This document shows, piece by piece, positions 13,461-27,460 of a stretch of DNA of 64,000 nt (the stretch's first letter is position 1; each line of letters opens with the position of its first letter). A model generated the notes under the pieces. That model worked only from the letters and a program-made list of their open reading frames with translations. It had not been told where the DNA came from and made no database searches. Position numbers and translations under genes: made by a program. This DNA is from Monomorium pharaonis (taxonomy: Eukaryota; Arthropoda; Insecta; Hymenoptera; Formicidae): positions 5,265,276-5,329,275 of the forward strand of contig NC_050472.1 of assembly GCF_013373865.1 (NCBI RefSeq), given 5' to 3'.

Positions 13461-14087
13461 GCGTGTGTTAAGCCAACCCCCACATATTAAAATATTAGTT
13501 CTGATATGAGTTCCCATTTTAAAAAGATAAAGAGCTCTCTGTAGTTTAGAAAAAGAGTTCTGTTGATTAACGGTTTTGATTGCATTTTTGGGTAATTCTC
13601 GACGAGTTTTAGCAAAAAGTCTTACAAGTTAAAGTGATTGGATGACATGATAAGCAGATACATGTCATTTTTAACTGATTTTGAAATTTTGTTAATAGTG
13701 CATAATTCTTTAATTTTTTTATCTAAATTTTTTTATTTGTCAAGAACTCTTCGAAATAAGTAAAATAACAATAGAAACATCTCAGAACTTTTGTATCTTA
13801 AAATCGAATTTTGAACAATTTTTAATTTTTTTTTTTAATTAATCGAAATTTTTGTTTATGCTTTAGGAACTCTAGGTAATCGCAAAAGGTATTGAACCCA
13901 TCAGAACTATTCGATTTGAAATTTCGATAAGAAGTTAGCATCCTATTTTTTTAATTTTAATTTCCGACTGTTAATCAACAGAACTCTTATTCTAAACTAC
14001 AGAGAACTCTTTATCTCTTCAAAATGAAACAAGAACTCATATCAGAACTACCGAATTTTAATGTGTGAGGGCTAACTCAACGCACAC
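13461..14087. mobile_element. 627-bp non-autonomous DNA transposon with long TIRs (MULE-like, inferred)
   Basis: Terminal inverted repeats of about 110-120 bp (13461-13572 and 13967-14087) bracket a 400-bp AT-rich core with no coding capacity. The outer 33 bp of the two ends align without gaps; the left begins GCGTGTGTTAAGCC and the reverse complement of the right begins GTGTGCGTTGAGTTAGCC. Inner TIR phrases such as AGTTCTGATATGAGTTC and GAGTTCTGTTGATTAAC match exactly. Nine-bp duplications (ATTTTTATA) sit immediately outside both ends. Known: 9-bp duplications with long TIRs are typical of Mutator-like elements. The superfamily call is an inference from those two properties. Confidence 0.75.
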
Positions 14088-14096
14088 ATTTTTATA
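14088..14096 (+). repeat. 9-bp target-site duplication (right), ATTTTTATA
   Basis: Matches 13452-13460 exactly. Confidence 0.75.
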
Positions 14097-14349
14097 AGTG
14101 TTTCTATACTTTATTGAAAGAAGAAATCAATTACAAATCAGTGAGTTTGTAAGCACTCGACGGCTTCGGAGTGCCTTGTATATGGAAAATCGAATCAGCA
14201 ATGTAATTATCAACAAATTCTATTATTCAACTTTCTTTAAATATTAAATATTAAATATAATATAAAATATGAATATCATAAATCAAGGGGAGAGAAATCT
14301 GCAGATTTTTGAATATTTTTATATTAAATCTTTTAAATTTGTTTGAATT

Positions 14350-14404
14350 TCTCTCTCTTCCTCTTTCTCTCTCCCTCTCTCTCTCTCTCTCTCTTTCTCT
14401 CCCT
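14350..14404. repeat. Imperfect CT-rich microsatellite
   Basis: CT dinucleotide tract with CCT and TTC interruptions. Confidence 0.85.
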
Positions 14405-14409
14405 CGACA

Positions 14410-16050
14410 TAAATATGATATATAATGCGAAAAGGGGAAAGAGGTGGAAATAAATTTTACACGAGCAAACATGTACTTTTGTTTTTGTACGACCGCATTC
14501 GGTCGTTATCAATGTGCCATTTTTATCCGAGTTAAAGGGGCAAAGCAACTTGTTGGCGTGCCGCGGAAAAGTTTTTACGAAATGCCCGCGACTAATGCCT
14601 ATAGCCGAATTTATTCGTAGCTTTGGCCGCGTGAAACAGACTGCAGTTGGAAACACGTATATTCCACTTACTACAGAAGTACAAATGTTTCACGGCACCT
14701 CGCTATACCTCCCCGCCGCGATACCCTTGAATTACCCCCTATCTTGTTTCTTGGTATTTCGGCTAAGGTGGATATTTCAGTTTGCGCTTCGTTAAAAACT
14801 TTCGGGTTTACCTGACTGTAAACGTTTTTTGCACAACCCAAGATTCCGGCGAAGTATGAGAATACTCTGGAATATGAGAGTACTCTGGAATTTCGTTCGA
14901 GAAATAATGCAAGAATTGTAGACACATATCGATAAGCGATCCTTGTAAAGTGTAATTCTAAATTTATGTATTCTATAAACTTTAAGCATGTTAGATCGAT
15001 CTCAAATAACCTTTAATATGCAATATCTCCAACATGCCGTATTTATTTAAAGTGACAGACGCGTACTAAAATTTCCAATGCAGTTCTATATATCTCCAGT
15101 ACTTCCTTGGAATTTCTTATTTGATTGGAAAAATTAATTTAATATTAGAATAAATTTGCGAAGATGAAATCATATAACTAATAACGTGCATAAATGAAAT
15201 GATATAATTAATAATGATATATTAATAAGGTGAGGATTCCAATCATGAGTCATCTAAGATTGAAATTCCATTAATTCCTGTACACTTAATAAATATTTAA
15301 CTAATATTACAATTTTACAGGAAAATGATTTTATTTAATAAATTGAATTATAATTTTTGGAAAAATGTTTAAAAATATTTTATGTATAAATCCTAATTAT
15401 AGATCGGCACAATTAAACGTACTTTTTTAAATATATGTTTAATGTAAAAAATACAAAGGTTGATATAAAGATTAATACAAAGATACTCTCCACTAAGAGT
15501 ATCAGTGTAATTTCAAGAAAAATTAATAATATAGAGAGATTAAAAAGATTATTGAAAGTTAACTTTTTACTTTTCTTCTTAAATATCAGCAACGACCACG
15601 GGAAGATAGATTATATATTACAATAATTACAAAAAGATCAAGGCTGAAAAAAGTAAAGAAACTTTTTCTGTATAAACTTTCTTAATAACATGTCTTAATA
15701 CATGTATTTATAAAACACATTTAATTTGACAAATTTGATCCATAATCGGGGATCGTCGCTACACTATCATAAATCTTCTTCTCGTGTCAACTTGAAAGAG
15801 TTCCGCGCATAACTTCGCTGCAAACGAGTGCACTACCCGTTGCCTCAAGACATCAATCCGCGAACAAAATAAGCCGCGGACGCTTCAGATGTGTTTCTCC
15901 CAAAGACAGTTAATAAAATCCCGAGACAGAATCGGGCACAACTGTAGATATGATATATACGCGTCAGATACTTTAATTCGTCGGATATCGCCTCATCGTA
16001 CGTTTTAATTAAAACTTCCGCGGGCACGAAAAGAAACTTTGATCGATTGG
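14410..16050. other. Non-coding stretch, moderately GC-rich at 14460-14800, then AT-rich
   Basis: Overlapping open frames at 14514-14925 on both strands are unrecognised. Nothing else was identified. Confidence 0.4.
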
Positions 16051-16560
16051 CAAAAAGGCCGGGATTACTTAATTCCGTAGAAAAACGAATATAAAGGAGA
16101 CTCGTCCTGTCGGGCGAATCCTTCCTTCCCGTTTACTCCCGGATAAGCACCACTTCCCGTACCGCTCTGGCGGCCTTCTTCTCCCCTTTCTCTCCTCTGT
16201 CCGTCGGAAAGTTACACTGACAGTCGGAATATCCGAATCAAGTCCGCGAACAAAGGGGTAACGAAAAAAAAAAAAAGAAAAAAGAAAAGAAGAGTCATGG
16301 GAAGTTCTCGCGGCGCCACATTGCGCCACGCCGCGCGCCGGCATGATGTCCGAAGTCGAATTTATTCGCGGGTTAAAGCGTAAAATCGGCCGCACCACCA
16401 CCACTACCACCACCACCGGCGGCAGGCTCGAAACTGGCGGGAATCGTATTACTCGATGAATATGCAGTACGATTTTGCGGTCGAAAGTTTTCAGTCGGTT
16501 GTAACTTGCGCCGCGCTGTTTCTGCTTCCGCTCTCGTGCCCCGTACAGTCCTGGGGAACT
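16050..16560. other. GC-rich island without a recognisable gene
   Basis: CpG-rich sequence with short ACC triplet runs near 16393-16416. Open frames are low-complexity and unrecognised. Confidence 0.35.

Positions 16561-16602
<42 letters not shown>
16561..16602 (+). repeat. (GACGGC)7 hexanucleotide repeat
   Basis: Seven uninterrupted GACGGC units in a GC-rich island. In frame they would encode an Asp-Gly repeat, but no supporting gene structure is visible. Confidence 0.9.
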
Positions 16603-16713
16603 CGGGAGATTCGCAGTAGACGTATTCTAATTAGGACAAAAAGCGGAATACATCACGCGGCTGTTCCCTAAATCACATCCGCGTCTGAAATACCGTTCGG
16701 CTTCTTAATTGGT

Positions 16714-16815
<102 letters not shown>

Positions 16816-16819
16816 CTCC

Positions 16820-17820
16820 ATGTCTACGCGCGGCAAGAAATCATGTAGGATCCAGAAATTAATTAAGAATCGCGTACGGCGGACGGCGATTAATTTATGT
16901 TGCGAATTAGTCGTCTCTTTAAAAAGCAACGGCGGTATTGGGCACTCAATTTATCTTGATATTTTAAGACGCGGTGGTATGAGAGAATAGCTAATTGATG
17001 GATTTTCGATACTTGCGTGGAGAGATTATTATGTACACGAAGAGTAATCAGACGGGTAATGTTTCTATTCGAAATCGCCATTCCTTTCGCAATTCTAAAC
17101 TGACGGTTTTTCTCTTTTTTTAAGTTAATTACAGTCTGCAAAATGTCAATGCAACTGAATAACATTTTGTTTTAGAAAAAATGAAAATTGAAAACCTTTA
17201 AAGCGAATATACGAAATAAAAATATTTTTAAAACGACTGCTTTTTGGGTCGTGAAATATTTTCCACTTTTTTGTTTGCGTATTGATTACCGCTATTGCAA
17301 CGAATTTGGTGATATGAATAATTTTGGATAACAAATTATTCAAGAGCTTAAAAAACGCGAATATATTATTAATATTTTGCAATTATTATTTTTCTTGGAA
17401 AGCTTCATATGAAGATATTTTTCTCCACAGTTTGTCACGAGCAAATATATCTTTCACGGCACTTCTTTAATTTTTCATTTATAAAAATTAATATTTTGGT
17501 AATAATAACTTTTTGTATTCGATCGTCAGTATGTTTTCATATTGTTATTCTCGATCTTTCAGAAGAAATGTGTCAATTTTATTTATATGTTTCGTTATAT
17601 TTGGAATTTAGCTGGATAAGTGGAATTAGATTTTAGGATTTTATCGATTCAAATAACGACAAGCGCTCGAAGATAATTTGCCTTCCCGTGACATAATTCA
17701 ATTTCTCTATCGTGCTAAATGTATCCTCGTTACCCAATTTCCCGATCGAGCTATCGCTTCGAATTACTATCTAATTTGTTATATTCGATATATACTCTAT
17801 CGCCATCCATCAACTGAAAA
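16820..17820. other. AT-rich non-coding stretch
   Basis: No exon or repeat was recognised. Open frames are unrecognised and AT-rich. Confidence 0.45.
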
Positions 17821-17899
17821 AAAAAAAAAAAATCATGAAGAATCATGCGCAACGCGACGAAATTTAATCGTCGCGCAAAACGAAATATTCGAAAAACTA

Positions 17900-20236
17900 G
17901 AACGTACGTACTTTAAGCAACTCGCTCTCGCGAGAGAAAGGGACGTTCCACCGGAACGTCGTTCACCCTGGCTCCTAAATATTTCTACCGTGTGAAAAAC
18001 CCACGTTCTCAAGGGCCCCCCTTAACAAACCTATCAATCGCGATAAGGAGAGTTCGGCGGCAAGTACGAGAGTTCTCTCGCCCCCGAAGAAAGACGGGGC
18101 GGAGGGAAGGGGAGAGATTCCTTCGCTCAAACACGCGCGCGCGTTTCGTTGAAGCGTGACCGGCCGAAATTATCGAGGAAACTGGAATTTCCCGGTCGGC
18201 CGTGAGACGTTGCAAAAGATATAACGTTAGCGCGCGCCGCGCCGGGGAGAAGGAGCCTGAATATAGCCTGTTCAAGGATTTCTGCCTAGCGGAGTATGCA
18301 GCTGCAGCTCCTGTCGTAACCTACCTACCTTCCCTTACCTATACCTGTCTCTCCTTCCTTACCTCCTCGCGGCGGCGGCCGCTCCTCACCTTCTTGTTGC
18401 TTCGTATACGCTCCGTGTCGCTCGACGTTGCCTCGGGGCCACGGAGGTGGTTGGCTTGAACAAGGAGACCGAGTCACGGCAAGCAACGTTGGACCTTCTT
18501 TCTTTTTTTTTTCCCCCCCCTCCCCTTCCAACCGAACGAATAATATAATGTCGTATAATTAGAGTTGCGGCGGGCTGACCTTTTCCCCGTCGCCGATTCT
18601 TTTTCTCGAAATAATTCAATGCTCTATTTCGTACTCGAGCTGTTTTCCATTCTCCCGCGCGTACCGTTACTTTCCTCTTCCGCTGGATAATCCGCGCGCA
18701 TTATTTTCATTTTTCCTGTCGTTCTTTGTTTTTTGTGAGTCGCGCAAAAGGATTAATAATTATTTTTATTAATGACTCACTTGATCGATTAAATCCAACC
18801 CATTTGCCTTTACCGATCGATAAAAGCGCAATCAATCTGTGTACCGGAGACAAAAGGGGAAAAGTTTACGTTTCTGTCTTGCAGTGACAGTTTATGTAAT
18901 TTTAATACAATTTTGATTGGGGCATTACGATTGTTTTCTATCAATAATTTATTAGTTGTTGTCAGTCTACCTTCTTATGTGTACCAGGTTTCAAAGCAAT
19001 GCATATTGCGATATGCTAATACAATAATTAAATTTTAAATTAATTTGCCTCACTATCCAATTATATCGAATCCAATTAACGAAATTTTTTTCTTAAAATC
19101 AATCGTGCGCGGCGCATGAAATTAATCATTTATTAAACGAGTAATTGATATCCGGCTGTGTATGTAATAAAGCACCGAATATCCCGAATACTTTGAAAAT
19201 TGTGCCTCGATTTCCTTTGAAATTCGCGCAATGTCGTCCGCGAGCATGCGCGAAAGCTTCATGCCGCCTGACATTCGTATTACAGTCCAACTGTGAAATC
19301 CAAAAATCCGATTAGCCCAAAGCTCTTTACCTCTTTCGAATATAATCGCGCTTTATGTATTTCATTATTTATTACTTCGGCGAGATTCATTTGTCGCTCG
19401 CGCGGTGGACGCGCAAGGGAAGAGGGAACTTTGGAAAACGACGCGTATTCGATTTTGGGAAACGTGCCTCCCTCTCCCCCGCCCCGAAACGGGTGGATTA
19501 TATTGTTATTCATCGCCGTGTCTCGATGCATAAGGCTAATAACGCGGTATGTTACCCTGCCAGTCGGAATAATAATAATGCGCGCGCCAATGACAAAGGT
19601 AGACAAGCCCAGGTATGTACGTCGTCATTATTATATCGCGGGAGTGTGTTGTCATCGGATTAAGACTCTCAAAACCGCCTTGCACGGCGCGGTTACTCAT
19701 TTATTCCGCCGGGATCGCGCGAGGGAATTCAGAAAGATTTAACGTCGCATTACATTTAATTCTCTAAAACGCGTACAGCCCCGCGCGTTATAAATTATCC
19801 TCTAAAGTCGACTTCGGCGTTAAGGCGACTTTACATTTTTCGCGGATCCGGCTCTAAATCTGCCGAACGAAGCGCGTAACTCGCGAAATTAATGCGATAC
19901 GAGGGGACCGGGGGGGGGGGAGGGAGGGGGGAATTGTTATTATTAAAACGAGTCCCTTTCGCCTCGCGCGAAAGCGCGAGAGGTAGATTTAGGTTCAGCG
20001 ACATCGTTCTCCGAATCGATAACCGTCTCCTCTTTCCTCCTGTTGAGAGCGAGGGGGGAATCGGGAGGTCCGTTAAGTCTCAATCTTCATGCAAGAGTAT
20101 TAATCTTTGGCTGACCTCTAATCGGCTTTCGCTATACAAACTCGCGTAGGTACTTCGCGGGGCGTACGTGACGCGAAGTCGACCGGGAGTGGTAACCGCC
20201 AGGGGTAGTAAATGTTTGCACGATCTCCTGTTTCAG
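17900..20236. other. GC-rich region leading into the semaphorin exon; presumed intron
   Basis: CpG-rich with purine- and pyrimidine-rich runs and many overlapping unrecognised frames on both strands (for example 18009-18619 and 19280-19742). Features seen are a hairpin GACGTTCC-ACC-GGAACGTC at 17942-17960, a G-rich run at 19910-19931, and the acceptor at its 3' end. No second coding exon was recognised. GC content alone does not show that it is transcribed. Confidence 0.35.
19910..19931 (+). other. G-quadruplex-prone run
   Basis: G11-A-G3-A-G6 on the same strand as the exon, about 300 bases upstream of it. It satisfies the usual four-G-tract pattern. Folding is not shown. Confidence 0.45.
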
Positions 20237-20407
20237 AGATTGCAATGGTCCAGCACCGAGGCGCACCGCGAGCTTTGCTACTTGAAGGGGCGCAGCGACG
20301 ACGAGTGCCAGAACTACGTGCGGGTGTTCGGGAGACAGGGCCCCGATCGCTTCCTCGTTTGCGGCACGAACGCCTACAAGCCGCTCTGCAGACAATTCAC
20401 GATCAAG
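20237..20407 (+). CDS. Internal coding exon of a class-1 semaphorin (Sema-1a-like), part of the Sema domain
   Basis: The exon is 171 nt (57 codons), phase 0 at both ends, with acceptor TTTCAG (20231-20236) and a near-consensus donor GTAAGC (20408-20413). It encodes the N-terminal part of the Sema beta-propeller. Visible motifs are AHRELCYLKG at residues 9-18, CQNYVRV at 24-30 and CGTNAYKPLCR at 42-52. Cysteines at 14, 24, 42 and 51 fall in the spacing of conserved Sema-domain disulfide cysteines. Family knowledge: class-1 semaphorins are transmembrane guidance ligands and receptors acting through plexin A in axon guidance and cell adhesion. The HRELCYLKG and GTNAYKPLC blocks match what I recall of insect Sema-1a, so class 1 is more likely than class 2 or 5. 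The open frame runs on into both flanks (20168-20419), so the ends rest on the splice signals and on loss of similarity. An alternative acceptor two bases downstream (exon from 20239) would change the phase and cannot be excluded. No neighbouring Sema exon is in the window. Confidence 0.88.
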
Positions 20408-20413
20408 GTAAGC

Positions 20414-22826
<2,413 letters not shown>

Positions 22827-22829
22827 TAC

Positions 22830-24040
22830 ATAAGTTTCTTCAACCATTTTTTTCTTTTTAATTGAAGATACTTAAACTTTTAAAGAATACGTTGGACGTT
22901 TCTAATTTTAGTTGAAACAACAACTTGTTGAACAATTTTCATTGAATACAAAGTTAAAGATGATTCAGAAAACTACTTCTTTTTTTAGAGAGTAATGTAA
23001 AAATAGTTTCCTTTTATATACATCTTTTTTTATTTTTTGATAAATTATAAATAAACTTTTACAATTTCTCTTCCTTATGATGACTGCAATAAAAAATATT
23101 TTATTTCCAAAATAATCTCTTTCCCACTTTATATCTTTTTACGTTTTGTATTTTTTTCCTTTTTATTTGCTCATTTGCAAAAACGAAGGAGAAAAACAGA
23201 GAGAAAAAGAGACAGAGATTTTTTTTAAGTCAAGTCAAGAACTATTATACTTAAATCATCAAATAGTCTTTTTTAATTAATATTGTTTACAAAGTTTTTA
23301 TATAAGTAATTAAGATTTAGAATCTTTTTGAATTTGAGTCTTTTTTACGGATTTATTTGACTTAGAAAGCAAAATAATTAATTAGTGATTGCGATCGAGG
23401 CGTGTAATCGAAAAAGAGAGCAAATGAGTGGAATCAGTGAATTTTATGGACGATGCTTTCGCCGCTGGACGCAAGAAAAGTTACGAATCGAATAAGTTCT
23501 CGATGTGGCGCACTTGTATGTAGTACATGTAGAGCGCGAACGCAGCAAGACGTCGCGGCGCCCGGCGTCTTAATAATGGCACGTCGTGGAAACGCGTCGT
23601 CATGGCGGCGACCAAGATGGGCAGTGGATAGTGTAAAAGGAAGGGAGAAAAAAAGGGAGAAGTGAGGGCGCGAGGTCGTGATTTATCTGCTCGTATATCT
23701 TTTTCCTCCTTTTCTCCTTTCCCTTTCTTATCCTCTCTTTCTCTCTTTCCCCTCTCTTTCTTCCGATCTCAAACAGATGACGGGATTGCTGCAGGTGCAT
23801 GGAGAGACCCCGTAACTACCGTCAAGGTGACGAGATAAGGCCATATCTTTATGCATTTATCTGTGACTGAATCCGCGCGCTTAGTACAAACGAAATACAA
23901 GATGAATAAAAGATAACAAGTTATGTAGCATATTTATTGAATGAATATTTTAAAAAGCAGTACAGTTGTCAAGAGAATATTAATTATTGAATATAAAATT
24001 TTTAAGATTGTAATATTCATATTTTATGAATTATTCTTTT
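22830..24040. other. Non-coding stretch, AT-rich, with a GC-rich patch at 23450-23660
   Basis: No gene was recognised. A pyrimidine-rich run occupies 23698-23762. Confidence 0.4.
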
Positions 24041-24042
24041 TA

Positions 24043-24276
24043 TATGGAAAGGATAATTTTGCTGAAGTATCTGAAAATTTTGTTAGACATTTAAAATAAT
24101 TTTGTAAGACGCTGAAACTAGTTAGTGGCTTTATTTTTTTGTAGCATTGCTTATTATACTTAAGCAATTACATCCTACATAATTATTTGGATAATCTAAT
24201 AAAATGTCCAACAAAGTATTTTTAGACTTGTATCTAACTAAATTTTCAGATTCTTTGGCAAAAACGTTCTTTTCAT
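24043..24276. mobile_element. TA-flanked MITE, family A copy 3 (longer form)
   Basis: The left end TATGGAAAGGATAATTTTGC and the reverse complement of the right end (TATGAAAAGAACGTTTTTGC) are inverted repeats of the family seen at 4468. The interior shares CATCCTACATAATTATTT with the 11.4 kb copy. No coding capacity. Boundaries are good to a few bases. Confidence 0.55.
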
Positions 24277-24374
24277 ATGCATACCGAAATAAAAGTTTTG
24301 TCGCTAAAATATTAAAAATATTCTATCTGGAAACATTGTTCTCACGAATACACGCTATATCCACACATATTTGT

Positions 24375-24500
24375 TCACGAAAAGAACGATTTTATTGATT
24401 TTGCTGAAAAATCTAAAAAATTTTTTTAATCGTTTAAAATTATTTTTAAATCTACGTCTGGCAAAATTTTTAGACTTCAGCAAAACCATTTTTCCATGCA
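24375..24500. mobile_element. MITE, family A copy 4 (short form)
   Basis: The left end CACGAAAAGAACGATTTTAT and right end AGCAAAACCATTTTTCCATG resemble the family termini. Length about 126 bp. It lies roughly 100 bp from copy 3. TA flanks are not clear, so boundaries are approximate. Confidence 0.4.
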
Positions 24501-26395
24501 CGAAAAAATATCTGCAAAGAAAATTGTTGATAACGTTAAGCTTTGCTCTAAAAAACAAAGTCGCCGTGTACCAATGTGATCAAGACATGAAAAGTACTAA
24601 TTCAAAATGTTGGAACTTGTATATAAAAATTATTTCTTCTTTTTAAGAATCTTTTTTCTCTTTCGTCGTTTGTATTTTATATGTATCTTTGACAATTTTC
24701 GTAGTCACCCAATTTAGATGAAAATAATCTTCTTATAAGTAAAACGAATCGATAATTAGGATCAGACGTTTACATCCGACGTTGGGTGTAAGTAACGGAC
24801 GTGAAGATCGGTATCGAAGGTGCGCGAATCTATCGTGGGCGAATGGCAGTGACATACGCGGTATGAGATTCGAGTGTTGCCGAGATCTTCCGGGGTAATC
24901 AACCGGCGGGAACGTTTCCAAAGTTCCGTTGGGAGAAGACGTATCGACGAGTCTTCGTGGAAGTAACTAGCGTCTCCTTAGGACATCACGACACCTTATC
25001 ATTCCGGGCTTCCCGAGCGAAAGGGGAAATTTATTTTCCGGATACCGTAATACCCCCCCTCGATCCGTGATGGAAAACTGATGCACCGCTCCTCCCCCCT
25101 CCCCCTTGTCACACTTCTCTCTGTCCCTCACGCGAAAAGGGGTCTAATTTTCGCGTCCACGCGAAAGCCGGCAATTTTTACTTCCGTATTATGCGCCATT
25201 AAAAACTCATCCGCTGCAACCGCGTGCGCGGCGGTAGCGAATAAATCATACGCAAAGTAGGTCTGCTTTTCGCCGGAAGTTTTCAGTAAACACGCAAGAT
25301 TTACGTCACGAGAGAATTTTTCTAGAGGAAGGAAAAGAGGAGAGGGTGGGGGGGGGAGAGAGAGGAGAGAAAAAATCAAAAATTTCACCGAAATAAATTT
25401 CAACGCACGATTCGATGACGTGACGGCGCAAGAACGCGCTGTTTACAATTGCGACGATCAATACGATGCAAGATAAACGGAAAAAATAGCGGCGACACTC
25501 GCGGCAACGAAACTTGCTTTGCAGATGTGGAGGATTTTTGCCGTTCTACTTTTTCGCTGCTGCGACCGCCTACGCACGTACAGGTGTACTTTTCACTTAA
25601 AAAAAAATTTTTTTTGAATATAGAATTTATGGGAGATTCGCGCACGATGGAAATTTCAAATAAACGAACAAAGACTTTTTGAACTTTTAGATAAACAATT
25701 GCTGTTTATTCGCGTAGAATAAAACACGCGCCGCTTTATGCAGTGAAAGGATGTTCCACATATTTTTAAGTCGGGATCGGGCATTCTTCCTTAATCGTCA
25801 CGAACTTTAAATATGTGATTTTATCACCCGTAATTCATTAAACTTACGGCAGATTGTATTGAAGATTGAGATTGCGTTACACGATTACGGAGATTGGCGC
25901 TTCTACTAACGAGGCTCGGTATGCTTTGTTTTCGTCGATCGAGTTATTATGTTTAAAGTTTAATGATAATTTTCAACTTTATCTCACGACATAAATCATC
26001 CAACAGCGACCGGGAACGTATAAACAGGAAGATTTTGATATTTAGGAGAAAAGTAACAAAAAACCGTTGAAACTTCCCAATAAATTATATAAAATATTAA
26101 AATTATCTTAATTTTTAAAATAATATCGCATGTACAGCTTTATATTCATATTTTGACAGAGATTGTGTACCGAATTTATCATTTTATGGTAATTTTATGA
26201 TCGAAATTTATACCGTTCATATTATTAATTAAAAAATTTATTTTTTTTATAAATAAAATGTTACAAGGACATTTCACATCTTGATTGATATTTTTTGTAT
26301 TTAATCCGTCTTTTTTTTCCAACGAATAACAAACACCATGTCATATATCAACGTATTACTGCTTGAAAATATACACTGACAGAAAAGGATGCTTG

Positions 26396-26419
26396 ATTCA
26401 AATAAATATTTATTTGAAT
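26396..26419. other. Perfect 24-bp AT-rich palindrome
   Basis: It starts ATTCAAATAAAT and is its own reverse complement across 24 bases. It could form a cruciform or bind a dimeric AT-hook or homeodomain-type factor. Function is unknown. Confidence 0.5.
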
Positions 26420-26457
26420 AGTACCATATTTTATAGAAGATTAATACTATTTATTTA

Positions 26458-26500
26458 AAACAAGTAATGCTTTCTATAATTTAGGAAATATTACTTGTTT
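26458..26500. other. Hairpin with 11-bp perfect stem
   Basis: AAACAAGTAAT (26458-26468) pairs with ATTACTTGTTT (26490-26500). Inner bases can extend the stem with a G-U pair. The stem is too short for a standard pre-miRNA. Confidence 0.4.
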
Positions 26501-27269
26501 CAAATTTTTATTACTTAAAATTCTAACAAATGACGATTTAACGCTAAATAATAATGAAAGATTCGCTTTTTACGAAAACGAAATTATTTTGTTCTCTTAA
26601 CGTTTTCCCATTGCATTCAGCAAAAACATACTCATTTTTTTTGTATTACTCTATATTATTTTTGAGATGTATAATCAAAAACACTTTGCAAAATTAAATC
26701 GAGAATGTAGACTACAATTTGTTATGTGAAAAAATTTTACCATAATTAGTCGTAAAAAATTTTTTTTATAAACATTTGGAAGCTGAAAATTGTGTTTACG
26801 GGCATTAAAAGCCGAGATTAACAACGATTATGCATTCGCGTAAACAACTCGATAATGGAATATTTTAAAACGGAAAGTTACGCAAACCAGATTACACTGA
26901 AATATACGATACGATTTGGAAGTTTAATATTATGATGTCTTTAACAGTCTCGCAACACTTCCTGAGAAGGTATCTAATACACGGGAAGTAAAAGCAACGG
27001 CATGAACTACTAATTGAGCCGGGAACAAAGCGCGCTCTGGTTATGAAAGAAAGATTAAGCGCCACACATAAGAATGCGACCGTAACATCATTTTTTGCGG
27101 TTTTTCCACGATGTTAACCAAGAATTGATTTTTTTTATGGTAATCATTACGCACCCAGCCGCTCTAATCAACGGGTTAATAACGTAATAACGGTGGGGAA
27201 AAAAAAACAATTTGTTCTTTACAGTGTTGGCGGTTGGCGAAATGTTGACTTGTTGTATTTTAATCATAG

Positions 27270-27278
27270 CTGTACCAA
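27270..27278 (+). repeat. 9-bp target-site duplication (left), CTGTACCAA
   Basis: Exact copy of 30222-30230, directly abutting the foldback element. Confidence 0.88.
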
Positions 27279-27460
27279 AGCTATGTGAACCTGGAACCCG
27301 ACTTTACAAAAACTAAAAATTAACAACACAACTCGTTTATACTTCGTTTGTACCCGTTTGTACCACCTTTTATTTTGTTAGTACCTCAAAGGATAAACAA
27401 ATACAAAATGGTTAAAAAATAGCCAAAACCCCACTTTAAGATAATTTAATTTTATTTATG

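Larger units (their letters stand above)
24510..27260. other. Non-coding stretch, GC-rich at 24740-25670, AT-rich after
   Basis: No gene was recognised. Overlapping frames at 24733-25682 on both strands lack known domains. A 24-bp perfect palindrome (26396-26419) and a hairpin (26458-26500) are listed separately. Confidence 0.4.

Noticed and set aside
20132..20395. - strand frame overlapping the semaphorin exon
   Set aside because: Antisense shadow of the real exon.
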